From NCBI RefSeq assembly GCF_009696465.1, contig NZ_VULX01000021.1, forward strand, positions 1 through 45,177: a DNA stretch of 45,177 bases, in the 5' to 3' direction. Positions 31,843 to 41,832 of the stretch are shown one piece after another (positions within the stretch are counted from its first letter, which is position 1; every line of letters starts with the position of its first letter). The notes under the pieces are model-generated. The model had not been told where the DNA came from, searched no databases, and saw nothing but the letters and a program-made list of their open reading frames with translations. This stretch comes from Inconstantimicrobium porci (GTDB taxonomy: Bacteria; Bacillota; Clostridia; Clostridiales; Clostridiaceae). Made by a program: the position numbers and the translations under genes.

Positions 31843-33015
31843 ATGATAACTAAAGTACCATATTATTTTAAAGACTTTGAATGTATTGCATCTGACTGTC
31901 CTGACACATGCTGCGCAGGCTGGGAAATTGTCATTGATGGCGATACATATAATAAATATAAAACTATCACTGGAGAATTTGGTGAAAGACTTCACTCTGA
32001 AATCACACATTACGAAGATGGAGAACCAGGCTTTAAGTTAAAACCTAACAATGATTGTCCATTCTTAAACAAGAACAAGCTTTGCGACATATATTCTAAT
32101 CTTGGCAAAGACCATTTATGCTACACATGCAAGCAGTTCCCAAGATTTACAAATGAATATGGAAGTCTACGAGAAGTAGGACTTTCTATATCATGTCCTG
32201 AAGCAGCAAGACTTATTTTAAAAGATAAAGATCCTGCAACTTTTGAAACTACTGAAGATGATGAAATGGTAGATACATGCAATGACATCAGCGTTGACAT
32301 GTATATGGCTATGATTCCTTCAAGAAAAACTGCCATGAAAATTGCCCAGGACAGGTCTCTTAGCCTAAAACATAGAATATGCCTGCTGCTTTCTTTTGCA
32401 GAGGAGCTTCAGGAAAAAATCGATGATGAAGAATATGCTGAAACTAAGGAAATAAGACAGCGTTATTTAAATAAAGATTATCAAAAGCAGTTCATTGATT
32501 CACTTGATATTTATCAAACAAGTAATGAAGAAAAATATGAGCTGATGAAAGAATATATCAATGTGCTGCTTGAAAAAATGGAGCCTATCAATGAAGGCTG
32601 GCCACATGAACTTCATCATGTACTAGATGTGCTTCATGACAACTCAAGAGAAGATCATGTTGAATACTTTACAAGGAGTCTAAAAGACTTTGAAGAGTAC
32701 TACAAAGAATACGAATATGAATTTGAACATCTTATAGTATATCTTATTTTCAGATACTTTATGGAATCTGTTTATGACTACGATGTGTTCTCAAAAATCA
32801 AGTTTGCAGCACTAAACTACATCATGGTAATGGAGCTTGATACAGTAAGATATCTTGATAACAAGAAAGTATTCACAACAAAAGACAATGAGTACATTAT
32901 GCATTTATACTCAAAGGAAATAGAGCATTCATTAGACAACATGGACACCTTAGCTGAACTGTTTAACACAGAAGAAATCTTCAGCATAAGACCACTATTA
33001 TCGTTAATTGTATAA
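31843..33015 (+). CDS. fliB: Flagellin lysine-N-methylase FliB
   Basis: The 390-residue protein begins with VPYYFKDFECIASDCPDTCC and AGWEIVID, the family's Cys cluster (C14, C19, C23, C24). NNDCPFLNKNKLCDIY and HLCYTCKQFPR follow with the second Cys group. Together they probably bind an Fe-S cluster. FliB methylates lysines of flagellin in Salmonella, and related proteins occur in clostridia. The remaining ~250 residues are helical. No flagellar gene is near. The TATAAT at 31802-31807 gives a short leader. The actual target protein in this organism is unknown. Confidence 0.85.
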   Translation: MITKVPYYFKDFECIASDCPDTCCAGWEIVIDGDTYNKYKTITGEFGERLHSEITHYEDGEPGFKLKPNNDCPFLNKNKLCDIYSNLGKDHLCYTCKQFPRFTNEYGSLREVGLSISCPEAARLILKDKDPATFETTEDDEMVDTCNDISVDMYMAMIPSRKTAMKIAQDRSLSLKHRICLLLSFAEELQEKIDDEEYAETKEIRQRYLNKDYQKQFIDSLDIYQTSNEEKYELMKEYINVLLEKMEPINEGWPHELHHVLDVLHDNSREDHVEYFTRSLKDFEEYYKEYEYEFEHLIVYLIFRYFMESVYDYDVFSKIKFAALNYIMVMELDTVRYLDNKKVFTTKDNEYIMHLYSKEIEHSLDNMDTLAELFNTEEIFSIRPLLSLIV

Positions 33016-33062
33016 CTTTTCAATATAATTTTACATTATATGTATATTTTCCAAATTTGCGG

Positions 33063-33168
33063 TATAATTGTGTTAGTTTAGTTGCTTCAGGCAACTAAAC
33101 ATCACTGGAGCTGTCATATTACCAGTATGACAGTTCCTATTTTAGAAAGTGCGTTTTAATGCACTTTC
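33063..33168 (+). ncRNA. Candidate small RNA: promoter -10 followed by three perfect hairpins (array C)
   Basis: TATAAT at 33063-33068 is followed by GTTTAGTTGC/GCAACTAAAC (33076-33100), CTGTCATA/TATGACAG (33111-33133) and GAAAGTGC/GCACTTTC (33145-33168). The last is trailed by GTCTTTACG and could terminate transcription. A good -35 was not found, so transcription is uncertain. It could equally be a compound 3' UTR of fliB. Confidence 0.5.
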
Positions 33169-33187
33169 GTCTTTACGTAATCTATAG

Positions 33188-33253
33188 ATTTTAATACCTA
33201 TGCAGAGCCGACTTGGAGCGTGCCAACGGAAGACTCGAAATAGGTGTTAAAAT
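33188..33253 (-). repeat. Dispersed structured repeat, copy 6 in reverse orientation
   Basis: ATTTTAATACCTAT (33188-33201) pairs with ATAGGTGTTAAAAT (33240-33253) with one G-U pair. Read on the minus strand the core is TTCGAGTCTTCCG, then CACGCTCCAAGTCGGCT, the same core as copies 2 and 3. The arms have an unrelated sequence, yet still pair. Confidence 0.75.
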
Positions 33254-33342
33254 ACATCGTTTTTAACCTCATAGTATATATTATACAGCATTTTTTATAA
33301 AAATAAACATTTTTTACATTTTTAAAATATACAGTCAGATTT

Positions 33343-34335
33343 TTATTCTTTATAAGTCACTTCATGCACTGTTTCCTTACCATTTTCAAAGGCATAAATA
33401 CTTTCAAAACATCCTTTTACCATGTCTTCTACATCCTCCATTGTATAAAATGCAGTATGTGGACTTATAATAACATTAGGAAATGAGCTTAATATTGCCA
33501 TATCATGATTTGAAATAACTTCACCAACTCGATTATGGAAATAAAGGCCATCCTCATTTTCAAGCACATCAAGAGCTGCTCCACCAAGTTTTCCAGATTC
33601 AAGACCTGCTATAAGTGCTTTTGAATCGATTAACTTACCTCTAGCAGTATTTACTATAATAGCTCCATCTTTCATCTTTTCAATTGCCTCTTTATCAATT
33701 ACATGATAATTTTCCTCATTTGCATTCATATGAAGTGAAATAATATCACACTCAGCAAGCATCTTATCCATGCTTACATACTCTGCATATTTTTTTACTT
33801 CATCATTCTGATAAGCATCATATGCTAGGATTCTGCATCCAAAGCCTGATAAATGGCGTATCACAGTAGAACCAATCTTACCTGTACCCATTATACCAAC
33901 TGTGCTTGTACTAATATCTTTGCCAATCTTATTTTTTAATGAGTAATCCTGAAGCTCTACCCTTTTTAAAATATGCCCAAAATTACGACTACATGCCATC
34001 ATAAGCATTATTGCATAATTTGCAACACCATCAGGTGGATATGATACATTAGATACTTTCATACCTAATTTTTTAGCCGCCTTAAGATCAACATGATCAT
34101 AACCTATTGAACGGCATTCTACGTATTTTACCCCTACATCTTGAAACTTTTTAAGTACAGCTTCAGACATATCACAAGGTATTATGCTGATAGCTTCGCA
34201 GCCTCTAGCAAGTTCAATATTATCTTTATTTGGATAGTCACAAGTATAAACAAATTCAATACCAAATTCCTTTCCAAACTTCTTACAAAATGCAAGTTCG
34301 TCGAATTCTCGTAATGAATAAAAACAGATTTTCAT
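33343..34335 (-). CDS. D-lactate dehydrogenase-like D-2-hydroxyacid dehydrogenase
   Basis: The 330-residue protein is complete. NAD-binding is by VGIMGTGKIGSTVIRHLSGF near residue 145. The catalytic triad is Arg in IVNTARGKLID, Glu in DVLENEDG and His in IISPHTAFYT. ECRSIGYDHVDLKAAKKLGM and VSYPPDGVANYAIMLMMACS are the substrate-domain motifs shared with LdhA and VanH. It reduces pyruvate or a related 2-keto acid to the D-hydroxyacid with NADH. It is monocistronic, with a leader-proximal GGGGGGAAAAAAT ribosome site. VanH-like or hydroxyisocaproate dehydrogenase activity cannot be excluded. Confidence 0.87.
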   Translation of the reverse strand: MKICFYSLREFDELAFCKKFGKEFGIEFVYTCDYPNKDNIELARGCEAISIIPCDMSEAVLKKFQDVGVKYVECRSIGYDHVDLKAAKKLGMKVSNVSYPPDGVANYAIMLMMACSRNFGHILKRVELQDYSLKNKIGKDISTSTVGIMGTGKIGSTVIRHLSGFGCRILAYDAYQNDEVKKYAEYVSMDKMLAECDIISLHMNANEENYHVIDKEAIEKMKDGAIIVNTARGKLIDSKALIAGLESGKLGGAALDVLENEDGLYFHNRVGEVISNHDMAILSSFPNVIISPHTAFYTMEDVEDMVKGCFESIYAFENGKETVHEVTYKE

Positions 34336-34451
34336 ATTTTTTCCCCCCTTGTTATATATTATAACGCAATTTACATTTTTGATGGAAAGAAAATCAAGCC
34401 ATTATATTAATACAAATATACTAAAAATAGCATAAATCTTTCGAAAATAAG

Positions 34452-34480
34452 GTTGAAAGACATATTCCGAAGCCTCTTCT
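34452..34480 (+). repeat. Dispersed structured repeat, partial copy 7
   Basis: GTTGAAAGACATATTCCGAA and GCCTCT match the left arm and core start. It is cut off at the stop of the P-loop gene. Confidence 0.6.
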
Positions 34481-34985
34481 ACCCATTAATCAATTTTATA
34501 ATCATCTCTGATCTTTCATCAATTGTTGTATTGTCTGTATTAATTTTTATGGTGTGCATTTTCTTATAAAGATCATATTGGCTCATACTTCTTTCCATAC
34601 ATCCGCTGTCTCGTATCCCCTTGGCAATGTCACCAGCTATTCTTTTTTCAAGTTCTTCCCTGCTGCACATCAGTGTAATTCTGTAGACATCAACACCATC
34701 AAGATCAAGTCTTTCAAGAATTGACTTCATAATCTCATCAGTCTGGATAACCCAGTTAAAGAGAATGTACTTTGATGAACTGTTTTTTATAAATGAATTA
34801 AGCATATAAGTTATGTTCTCGATAACCATTTTCTTGTTCTCATCGTTGACTGTAAAAGGATTCATCCTCCAGCAATCATCACCTTCAAGAAAGAAGCAGT
34901 TATCCAGCTTCTTGTAAAGATTTCTGCACACTGTACTCTTACCAACGCCCATTATTCCGTTTATTATAATAAGTTTCTTTGACAT
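34479..34985 (-). CDS. P-loop nucleoside/shikimate kinase-like protein
   Basis: The start is set at the ATG at 34985 (MSKKLIIINGIMGVGKSTVC); a GTG at 34994 is also open. The 168-residue protein has a Walker A (GIMGVGKST) at residues ~9-17. LEGDDCWRMNPF is a DxD-like second motif. LMCSREELEKRIAGDIAKGI is an Arg-rich lid typical of AAA_18/gluconate- or shikimate-kinase-like small kinases. The substrate is unknown. The last codons touch a fragment of the dispersed repeat, so the C-terminus might be altered. Confidence 0.7.
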   Translation of the reverse strand: MSKKLIIINGIMGVGKSTVCRNLYKKLDNCFFLEGDDCWRMNPFTVNDENKKMVIENITYMLNSFIKNSSSKYILFNWVIQTDEIMKSILERLDLDGVDVYRITLMCSREELEKRIAGDIAKGIRDSGCMERSMSQYDLYKKMHTIKINTDNTTIDERSEMIIKLING

Positions 34986-35085
34986 TTTATTCACCCAGAC
35001 AAATTATGTCTTGTAAACCTTTCTTATTTTTTATTTACAAAAACATTGTAGTTCTTCATATTTTAGCGTACAACCTTAAAATAAT

Positions 35086-35478
35086 TTAAAAACAAAAATG
35101 ATATATATAAATATTATTATATATAAAAATATATCTATTAAATATACTTATAAACAAGCTGGTCAAAAAGCTGGCAACTACCTGCAGAAGCATTCTCAGC
35201 TTAAAATCTTTTCTAAGAAGCAATAGCTGTATAAAAATGAATACACAGTAAATGACAAAAGTAATTGTTCCCAGCTCAAGATTATTGATTTTTGAAAGTG
35301 CATAAGGTATCGAGATAATTGGGGATACCCCTAAAGCTGCCTTTGTATTAAGCATTATGCCAAGTGCAAGTATTACTATTCCAAGGCAGTATACTACAAT
35401 CCTTCTGGCCATATAATTAATTCTCACTTTCGGAGAATTTTTTTCTCTTAAATTTATCATCGAATTACTCTTTTCCAT
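35086..35478 (-). pseudogene. Truncated YczE/YitT-type membrane protein
   Basis: The first ~110 residues match the start of YczE/YyaS-like five-to-six-helix proteins: RIVVYCLGIVILALGIMLNT, then KAALGVSPIISIPYALSKIN. The normal length is about 200-215. Here the frame leaves the family after FLTSLFISIF and ends in NRYIFIYNNIYIYHFCF, encoded by a simple AT-rich stretch (35090-35135). The C-terminal helices are missing. Confidence 0.6.
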
Positions 35479-35568
35479 TTATTAATTTGATTTTTTATTA
35501 TAAATAAAGCTTCATATTTTACTATATTTTTCAGATTGATTTCAAATCTGTTGGTGGTATAATTCTAA

Positions 35569-35638
35569 GTGTTCAAAGATATATTGCGAAGCCTCCGTCA
35601 CTTCGTTCCAAGTCGTTTCTTCATATATCTTTAAACAC
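35569..35638 (+). repeat. Dispersed structured repeat, copy 8
   Basis: GTGTT and AAAGATATAT (35569-35584) pair with ATATATCTTT and AACAC (35623-35638), 15 pairs with one mismatch. Compared with copy 3, a C in the left arm is T and the opposing G is A, a compensatory change. The core is GCGAAGCCTCCG, then GTTCCAAGTCGTTTCTTC. Confidence 0.75.
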
Positions 35639-35753
35639 GTTGACTGCAAAAATAAAAAAGTGTATTTTTATTTTATATGAATAATTTAATCCATCTTTTC
35701 AAATTGCTTTCACAAAATCCACAAATAATATACTAACAAAAGGAGTGATTTTA

Positions 35754-36005
35754 ATGGATAATGATTTACTAAATGCAATAAGTATGATGCTTGACGAAAA
35801 ACTTCAGCCAATAATGAACAGTATAAGTGAACATACTGAAATACTTAGAGCACTTGAAGATTCATCACATACTCATAAAGCTGAGATAGAGAAAATCAAT
35901 CATGATACTGCTCATATCAAAGGTGATATTGAATCCATTAAAAAGAGCATAAGCAAATCAGACTGTCATGACTTAAATTCATTTATACAGAAAATCAACA
36001 TCTGA
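35754..36005 (+). CDS. Small coiled-coil protein of unknown function
   Basis: The start is at the ATG at 35754 behind GGAG; a GTG at 35745 is in frame. The 83-residue protein (MDNDLLNAISMMLDEKLQPI, then MNSISEHTEILRALEDSSHT) shows a heptad-like pattern across most of its length and no membrane segment. Proteins of this kind are common in clostridia, often with longer coiled coils. Its role is unknown. It is convergent with the MATE gene, whose stop lies 5 bp away. Confidence 0.6.
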   Translation: MDNDLLNAISMMLDEKLQPIMNSISEHTEILRALEDSSHTHKAEIEKINHDTAHIKGDIESIKKSISKSDCHDLNSFIQKINI

Positions 36006-36010
36006 TTTTT

Positions 36011-37405
36011 CTATGTTGCAATTATATCGGATTGGCTACTACTTACTTTATTAATTACCCTTTTCATAGCCCATATAAAGCAGCCTATCAGTACTGCTGT
36101 TGTAATAATCCATGATATTGGATAAGAATCATATACTATCTGCACTGTATGATACTTACCTATCCTAAATACTGTAGCAAGCCATACTATTCTAAATACA
36201 CATGCACCCATAAGAGATATAATCATTGGCATTATTGAATAGCCGATTCCTCTAAGTGCACCTACCATAACATCCATAATGCCGCATAAAGCATAAGTCT
36301 TTGATACTATACCAAGTCTTACAATGCCAGCTGCAATAACTGCATCACTTGCTGTGTACATCTTAAGAAGAGTCCCACCAAAAATGTAAACAAAATTCCC
36401 AAAAACAACTCCTACAGTTGTAACACATGCTTGTCCAACAAGTAAAATCTTATATATTCTTTTGTAATTACCTGCACCGTAATTCTGACTTGTAAATGAT
36501 ATTGTAGACTGATAAAATGCATTCATAGCAAAGTAGACAAACTGCTCAACATTAGCTGCTGCAGAATTTCCTGCCATAACAGTTGCACCAAATGAGTTGA
36601 CTGATGACTGGATTAAAACATTTGAAATTGAAAATATAACTCCCTGGAATCCTGCCGGTAAACCAATTCTAAGGATTTCAAGAAAAACACTTTTATCTAT
36701 TGAAAGCTTACGAATGTTAAGATGTATGCCACCTTCTTCATGACTAAGACAAAGAATAATCAGACATGCTGATATTACCTGAGAAATAACAGTAGCAATT
36801 GCAACACCTGCAACATCAAGCTTTAAAACTACTACGAAAAATAAGTTAAGTACTATGTTAACAGCTCCAGCAAGAGTAAGGTAGTATAACGGTCTTTTAG
36901 TATCGCCCACACCCCTTAATATAGCACTTCCAAAGTTATATAACATTGTAGGAATCATTCCTAAAAAATAAATTCTAAGATATGTAGCTGCAAGATCAAG
37001 AACCTCCTTAGGAGTCTGCATCATCACAAGTATATTCCTTGCCCCGATAACACCTATAATAGTAAGAATTATACCGCTTACCATACTGATTAAAATTGAT
37101 GTATGTACAGTATTACTAAGACTTTTTCTATCCTTTGCACCATAATATTTAGCTATAAGTACATTAGAACCAATAGAAAGACCTAAGAAAAGATTAGTTA
37201 TAAGTCCAATAAGTGCAGTATTCGATCCCACTGCAGCAAGAGAATTATCACCTGCAAACCTTCCAACAACTATAATATCAGCCGCATTAAATAACAGCTG
37301 TAATACGCTTGAACACATTAATGGCAGTGCAAATGAAAGCATTTTACTTAAGATTGGTCCATTACACATATCAATTTTGTAATTTTTAACTCTCTTCTTA
37401 CTCAT
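36011..37405 (-). CDS. MATE family efflux transporter
   Basis: The 464-residue protein has 12 helices. It opens IDMCNGPILSKMLSFALPLM and has NAADIIVVGRFAGDNSLAAV as the first conserved loop, and SFTSQNYGAGNYKRIYKILL at the start of the second half. This is the NorM/DinF-like architecture of the multidrug and toxin extrusion family. It is not closely similar in sequence to the MATE at 20691, so the two are not a recent duplication. It has its own ribosome site (AAAAGGAGCAAGATG) and seems monocistronic. The substrate is unknown. Confidence 0.92.
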   Translation of the reverse strand: MSKKRVKNYKIDMCNGPILSKMLSFALPLMCSSVLQLLFNAADIIVVGRFAGDNSLAAVGSNTALIGLITNLFLGLSIGSNVLIAKYYGAKDRKSLSNTVHTSILISMVSGIILTIIGVIGARNILVMMQTPKEVLDLAATYLRIYFLGMIPTMLYNFGSAILRGVGDTKRPLYYLTLAGAVNIVLNLFFVVVLKLDVAGVAIATVISQVISACLIILCLSHEEGGIHLNIRKLSIDKSVFLEILRIGLPAGFQGVIFSISNVLIQSSVNSFGATVMAGNSAAANVEQFVYFAMNAFYQSTISFTSQNYGAGNYKRIYKILLVGQACVTTVGVVFGNFVYIFGGTLLKMYTASDAVIAAGIVRLGIVSKTYALCGIMDVMVGALRGIGYSIMPMIISLMGACVFRIVWLATVFRIGKYHTVQIVYDSYPISWIITTAVLIGCFIWAMKRVINKVSSSQSDIIAT

Positions 37406-37536
37406 ATATCATCTTGCTCCTTTTCGTTTAGTTATTTTTAGACTACATTAACTAATTTACTCCTATTTTTATATTTTCACAAATATTTTTAATTCCTTCA
37501 AGACATTAACAACATCTCACCTTATGACTATGAAAT

Positions 37537-37576
37537 AAAAAGGACTGAACTTAATTTTCAAAGTCCAGTCCTTTTT
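37537..37576 (-). terminator. Terminator of the PepSY lipoprotein gene
   Basis: AAAAAGGACTG (37537-37547) pairs exactly with CAGTCCTTTTT (37566-37576). It lies about 100 bp past the stop of the lipoprotein gene, and the A-run gives a U-tract on the minus strand. Confidence 0.75.
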
Positions 37577-37674
37577 CCATACTTCTAAAACAGCATATCA
37601 TAATATCTTTTTATATTATTCTCTAAGCCAGCAACCTCTTTTTCATCATTAAGTACACTCATATAATTTTCTTC

Positions 37675-38262
37675 CTAATGAGTATATCCTATTATTTTGC
37701 CATCTGTTGCATTAATCTCATAATCATATTTTGTATTTCCATAAAGGAATTCTAGCTCATATACTTCTACTCCATCTTCTAAATCCCTTTCTGCCTTAGT
37801 AAAGGTTACCTTTTCCCCTAATAAATTCGCATGCTTTATAGCTATATTCTTAGCTTCTTCTAATGTAATTTTAGCTGTATTATTAGAATTTTGATTATTC
37901 TTTATATCAAAATCTTTTATATCGTGATCATATTCCATTATCTTACCATTTGCAGCATTTATCTCGTAATTATATTCAGTATTTCCAGAGTAGAATTCTA
38001 TATCATATTTTTCCACTCCATTATCTAGTTCTTTTTCTGCCTTAATAAAGGTAACATTATCTCTAGTTAATTTTGCATCATTCAAAGCTATGTCCTTAGC
38101 TTCTTCAATGGCAATCGCACCTGTTTCATTAGAACTTTGACTATTAGTTGTACCTGGATTAGTAGTTTGATTGTTATCGTTTGGTACTGCTGAATTATTG
38201 CATCCTGCAACACCCATACTAATAACCATTATAATTGATAGTAACGCCATTTTTTTCATCAT
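37675..38262 (-). CDS. Lipoprotein with two PepSY domains
   Basis: The start is at the ATG at 38262 (MMKKMALLSIIMVISMGVAG); a GTG two codons earlier is open. The lipobox is GVAGC. A Asn/Thr/Ser-rich linker leads to two tandem PepSY repeats of about 68 residues. Each begins with an IxxEEAKxIAxxxA helix and ends with YEINAxxGKIxxYxH, so they arose by internal duplication. PepSY domains are thought to inhibit or bind proteases and occur outside the membrane. Next to it lies a decayed CPBP-type membrane protease gene. The actual partner is not known. Confidence 0.85.
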   Translation of the reverse strand: MMKKMALLSIIMVISMGVAGCNNSAVPNDNNQTTNPGTTNSQSSNETGAIAIEEAKDIALNDAKLTRDNVTFIKAEKELDNGVEKYDIEFYSGNTEYNYEINAANGKIMEYDHDIKDFDIKNNQNSNNTAKITLEEAKNIAIKHANLLGEKVTFTKAERDLEDGVEVYELEFLYGNTKYDYEINATDGKIIGYTH

Positions 38263-38383
38263 ATGCACCGCCTATATATTAAATTTAACTGTCTGATTAT
38301 CAAGATTATTTTGTGCACTCTTAACGATATATATGCAAAATCATATCTGATGCCTAATTCTTTAGACAGCTTATCATTTAATC

Positions 38384-38717
38384 TCATAGGTGTATTTTCA
38401 GCAAATCATTATGCACCAAAACACAAAACCTCATAAAGTCTACAAGTGCATGTGAACCTATGGCTGATATTAAGTTGGATTTTCTCTGCATAAGAGCAAA
38501 AGGTACACCAAACAAAATAGTAAGCATAATTATACTGACTATATTAAAAGTCTGTAAGTAAAATGCATAAGGACATGTGGAATTACCATAATTGCATAGC
38601 AAATTATGCTTTGGAGAGTTGACAGACTCTGATCCTTGCTCATTTGAATACACAATGCGAAAAGAAACATTCTAAAAAAGACTTCTTCGAATATCCCTAC
38701 ACAAAAAGCTTCTTTCT
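38384..38717 (-). pseudogene. Frameshifted CPBP-family membrane protease
   Basis: Reading right to left, one frame gives VGIFEEVFFRMFLFAL, the EExxxR motif of CPBP (Abi/CAAX protease-like) enzymes, and then MVIPHVLMHFTYRLL. A second frame picks up TFNIVSIIMLTILFGVPFAL, then SNLISAIGSHALVDFMRF, with the second conserved His. Together they form the C-terminal half of the family, but a shift at about 38560-38590 separates them, and the N-terminal helices are missing. It directly follows the stop of the sugar-binding lipoprotein gene. Confidence 0.65.
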
Positions 38718-38723
38718 TTCTTT

Positions 38724-39701
38724 TTACTTAGCAAATTTCTCAACATTGCTCTTCTCAACTGCAGTATAAGGATACCATATATATTTACCGCTCTTATCTG
38801 CATATTGTATCTTATTTATATCTTTACCCTCTACAAAAGCTTTAGCAGCTTTTAGGATACACTCAGCCTGTCCTTCTCCTGACTGTTTTATAGTAAATGT
38901 CATTGTTCCATCCTGTATAGCCTTACAGCCATTAGTTGTTGCATCAACGCCATATATAGGCACTGAAGATGGATTGATTCCTTCTTCTTTCATAGCATCA
39001 ATTACGCCAAGTGCCATATCATCATTATTTGCTATAACACAATCATAACTACTCTTAAGTTTTAAAAATACTTTAAACATATCCTTTGCATTATCTCTGC
39101 TCCAGGAAGCTGTATCCTTAAAAACGTAATTTATATCATATCCATCCTCTTTCAATCTACCCTTTAATGAATCTGAACGAGTTACAGCACACTTGCTATT
39201 TCTATCTCCTTCAAGTAGTACTGCATTAAATGACTTTTTACCAGCTAACTTCTTTTCAATATCTTTTGCAATCATATCTACAACATTATTATCATTTGAT
39301 CCAACAAAAATATACTTGTCTTTCTTAAGTCTTGAACTATCAGGTTCCTGAGAAAAGAACACAACTGGCAGATTACCTGCTGCATTGATTATATGCTGTG
39401 CTGTATCTGAATCAGCAAGTGCACAGGCTATCACATCATAACCTTCACTTTTTGCTTTCTTTACGTCATTTACCTGTTTCTCCACATCACTTTCTACATC
39501 TTTTATTGTAACGTCAATATTATTAGCTTTTCCATAGGAATTCATCCCATCAACTATTGTCTGATTAAAATCTCCTATACCTGAAAAACTTGCAAAAACT
39601 CTTATCTTTTTACCTGATGATGAACTACTTTCTGAACATCCTAAAGCACTAATCATCAAAACACATATTGCAAGAAAACTTACTATCTTCTTTATCCTCA
39701 T
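38724..39701 (-). CDS. Periplasmic-type sugar-binding lipoprotein next to a chemoreceptor
   Basis: The 325-residue protein has a signal peptide and the lipobox SALGC (Cys22). The mature part is a Peripla_BP_4 fold of the ribose/galactose type: KIRVFASFSGIGDFNQTIVD, IIACALADSDTAQH and NNDDMALGVIDAMKEEGINP. VPIYGVDATTNGCKAIQDGT is the hinge-proximal ligand loop. No ABC permease or ATPase gene is nearby. Instead it lies 12 bp downstream of the methyl-accepting protein and must share its mRNA. That suggests a ligand-presenting role for chemotaxis; the ligand, presumably a sugar or AI-2-like compound, is not known. Confidence 0.87.
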   Translation of the reverse strand: MRIKKIVSFLAICVLMISALGCSESSSSSGKKIRVFASFSGIGDFNQTIVDGMNSYGKANNIDVTIKDVESDVEKQVNDVKKAKSEGYDVIACALADSDTAQHIINAAGNLPVVFFSQEPDSSRLKKDKYIFVGSNDNNVVDMIAKDIEKKLAGKKSFNAVLLEGDRNSKCAVTRSDSLKGRLKEDGYDINYVFKDTASWSRDNAKDMFKVFLKLKSSYDCVIANNDDMALGVIDAMKEEGINPSSVPIYGVDATTNGCKAIQDGTMTFTIKQSGEGQAECILKAAKAFVEGKDINKIQYADKSGKYIWYPYTAVEKSNVEKFAK

Positions 39702-39713
39702 AGTAAATACCTC

Positions 39714-41702
39714 CTATAACTTAAACTTACCAACTTGTTCTTCAAGAGTTGAAGCTGTTTCTGAAAGACTATCTGCATCTTTAGCAACAGCCTTACTTCC
39801 CTTAGTGACTTTTTCAGAATGTTCAAGAATCTCCTGCGCTGTTGCTGAAATTTCCTCAGCGCTTGCTGCCTGCTCCTCAGATATTGAAGCCATATTATCA
39901 GCAGCCTCGCCAACATTCGTAACCTTCTCTAACATTATATTAACAAGTTTGTTAGACTCATTAATATTTAAATATATCTTGTCAAAAGTTGAAACTGAAT
40001 TAGTTATTAGTGATGTACTCTGATTAACGTTTTCCACACTTTTATGAACCTCATTTATAACATTTCCTACAAGCTTATTTATATTTTCTATAATTCGTGC
40101 AATATCATTAACAGAAGAGGCACTGCTATTTGCAAGATTTCCAATTTCAGTAGCTACGACAGCAAAGCCTTTTCCTGCTTCCCCTGCTCTTGCTGCTTCA
40201 ATTGATGCATTAAGTGCAAGAAGATTTGTCTGCTCTGCAATATCACCAATGATTTCAACAATACTATTAATCTCTTTTGTAGATTTACCAACTTCATCTA
40301 TTGTAAGCTGAAGCTGTTCAATTGATGACTGTATAGTGTCAATAGCATTTGATACATAGCTCATATCCTTTTTACCTGCCTCAGATATGTTAACAACTTC
40401 ATTCATTTTAACTTTAACTTTATCACCATTATCACTGGTATCACTGACAATGCCAGCAAGATTAGTAGCAGTTCCTGCTATTTCTCCAGTAGATTCTGCA
40501 AGATCACTAACTACTATATTTAAATTCTTCATTGCTTCTGACTGGTGCTTTGAAGCATCAAATAATGTCTTTGAAGTATTATCGCTTGCTTGTGCCTGTT
40601 CCTTCTGCTGAACTGATATATCTTTGATATCATTTAGCATTGCTCTCATAGATGTTATAAACTTCTGAAGACTTTCAGCCATTATAGATATTTCATCATT
40701 ACCCTTAACTTCAATATCAACAGTAAAGTCACCTTCAGCCATCTTTACAATTTTATTGCTTATGTCTTTAACTGGCTTTACTGCACTGCCTACAGATTTA
40801 TAAATTACTAAAGAAACGATAGCAATAGCAATCAATGCAACTGAAACAATATATACTTTTAAAGAATTAACAGAAGACATAATGCTCTTCTCTGGAACAT
40901 ATGAAACAAGAGTCCAGTTAGTTTCCTTTATATCCATAAGCTTAACGATATTTTCATCAATATTTTCTGAATCATATTGGTTTTTATCAATCTTCTTTAA
41001 TACATTATCATAAAACTTATTAGAAGATTCATTAAGTTTAGAATTAATCTTTAATGATTCAACGCTGCTTGCAATCACTGTCCCATTATCCTTATCAACA
41101 AGAAATGACTGTGCATCATCCATATCAATTAATGAATTTACTATAATACTAATCCTATCAAGCTTCACATCAGCACCAACAACACCAACAGGCTTGCCAT
41201 TGTTTACAAGAAGTCCTGTAGCACTTATTATGCTATTATTGTTACTATCCTTATAAGGTTCACCATAACGCATATTTATATGAGTAAGCCCTTCTTTAAA
41301 CCACTGACTTGATTTAACATTACTATCTTGTCTGTTAGATCCCTCTGCAGTTATTATCTTGCCATTTAAATCAGCAACATAAAGTCCTTCAGAAAAATTA
41401 CTATTAAACTGATAATACTGATTCAATATTTTTTTAATTTCTTTTTCTGAATAATCAGTACTTCCTAATGCTTTCTGTACAGTACTAAAAATTTTCAAAT
41501 TATCATCTAACCAGCTTTCTATTTGTGCAGTCTGACTCTTTGCAGATGCATCAAGTATATTATATGATTCTTCTTCAATTATACTGCTTGACATAAAATA
41601 GGATATGGTATTTAGAGCAGTAACAGCTATAAACACTATTGGAATAGTTGCTAATAATATTTTTACCTTTATAGATCTGAATTTTTTCTTATCCCTATTC
41701 AT
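39714..41702 (-). CDS. Methyl-accepting chemotaxis protein with dCache sensor
   Basis: The 662-residue protein has membrane helices at about 14-34 and 287-306. The outside part between them is a dCache domain ([20 protein letters not shown], then [20 protein letters not shown] and [20 protein letters not shown]). A HAMP domain (307-360: [20 protein letters not shown]) follows. The signalling tip ([40 protein letters not shown]) is standard for receptors that bind CheA and CheW. The GGGGGAT ribosome site is strong. It is followed by the binding-protein gene. The C-terminus lacks a CheR-tether pentapeptide. Confidence 0.93.
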   Translation of the reverse strand: MNRDKKKFRSIKVKILLATIPIVFIAVTALNTISYFMSSSIIEEESYNILDASAKSQTAQIESWLDDNLKIFSTVQKALGSTDYSEKEIKKILNQYYQFNSNFSEGLYVADLNGKIITAEGSNRQDSNVKSSQWFKEGLTHINMRYGEPYKDSNNNSIISATGLLVNNGKPVGVVGADVKLDRISIIVNSLIDMDDAQSFLVDKDNGTVIASSVESLKINSKLNESSNKFYDNVLKKIDKNQYDSENIDENIVKLMDIKETNWTLVSYVPEKSIMSSVNSLKVYIVSVALIAIAIVSLVIYKSVGSAVKPVKDISNKIVKMAEGDFTVDIEVKGNDEISIMAESLQKFITSMRAMLNDIKDISVQQKEQAQASDNTSKTLFDASKHQSEAMKNLNIVVSDLAESTGEIAGTATNLAGIVSDTSDNGDKVKVKMNEVVNISEAGKKDMSYVSNAIDTIQSSIEQLQLTIDEVGKSTKEINSIVEIIGDIAEQTNLLALNASIEAARAGEAGKGFAVVATEIGNLANSSASSVNDIARIIENINKLVGNVINEVHKSVENVNQSTSLITNSVSTFDKIYLNINESNKLVNIMLEKVTNVGEAADNMASISEEQAASAEEISATAQEILEHSEKVTKGSKAVAKDADSLSETASTLEEQVGKFKL

Positions 41703-41832
41703 TTGTATCCCCCTAAATTAATACTTACATGTATATATTCGTCATAAAATTACAATTATATAGTAAATTCTCAAATTAAATAACAATTTGTATATTTTTT
41801 AAAATAATATTGTTGATAAAAACAATAATATT

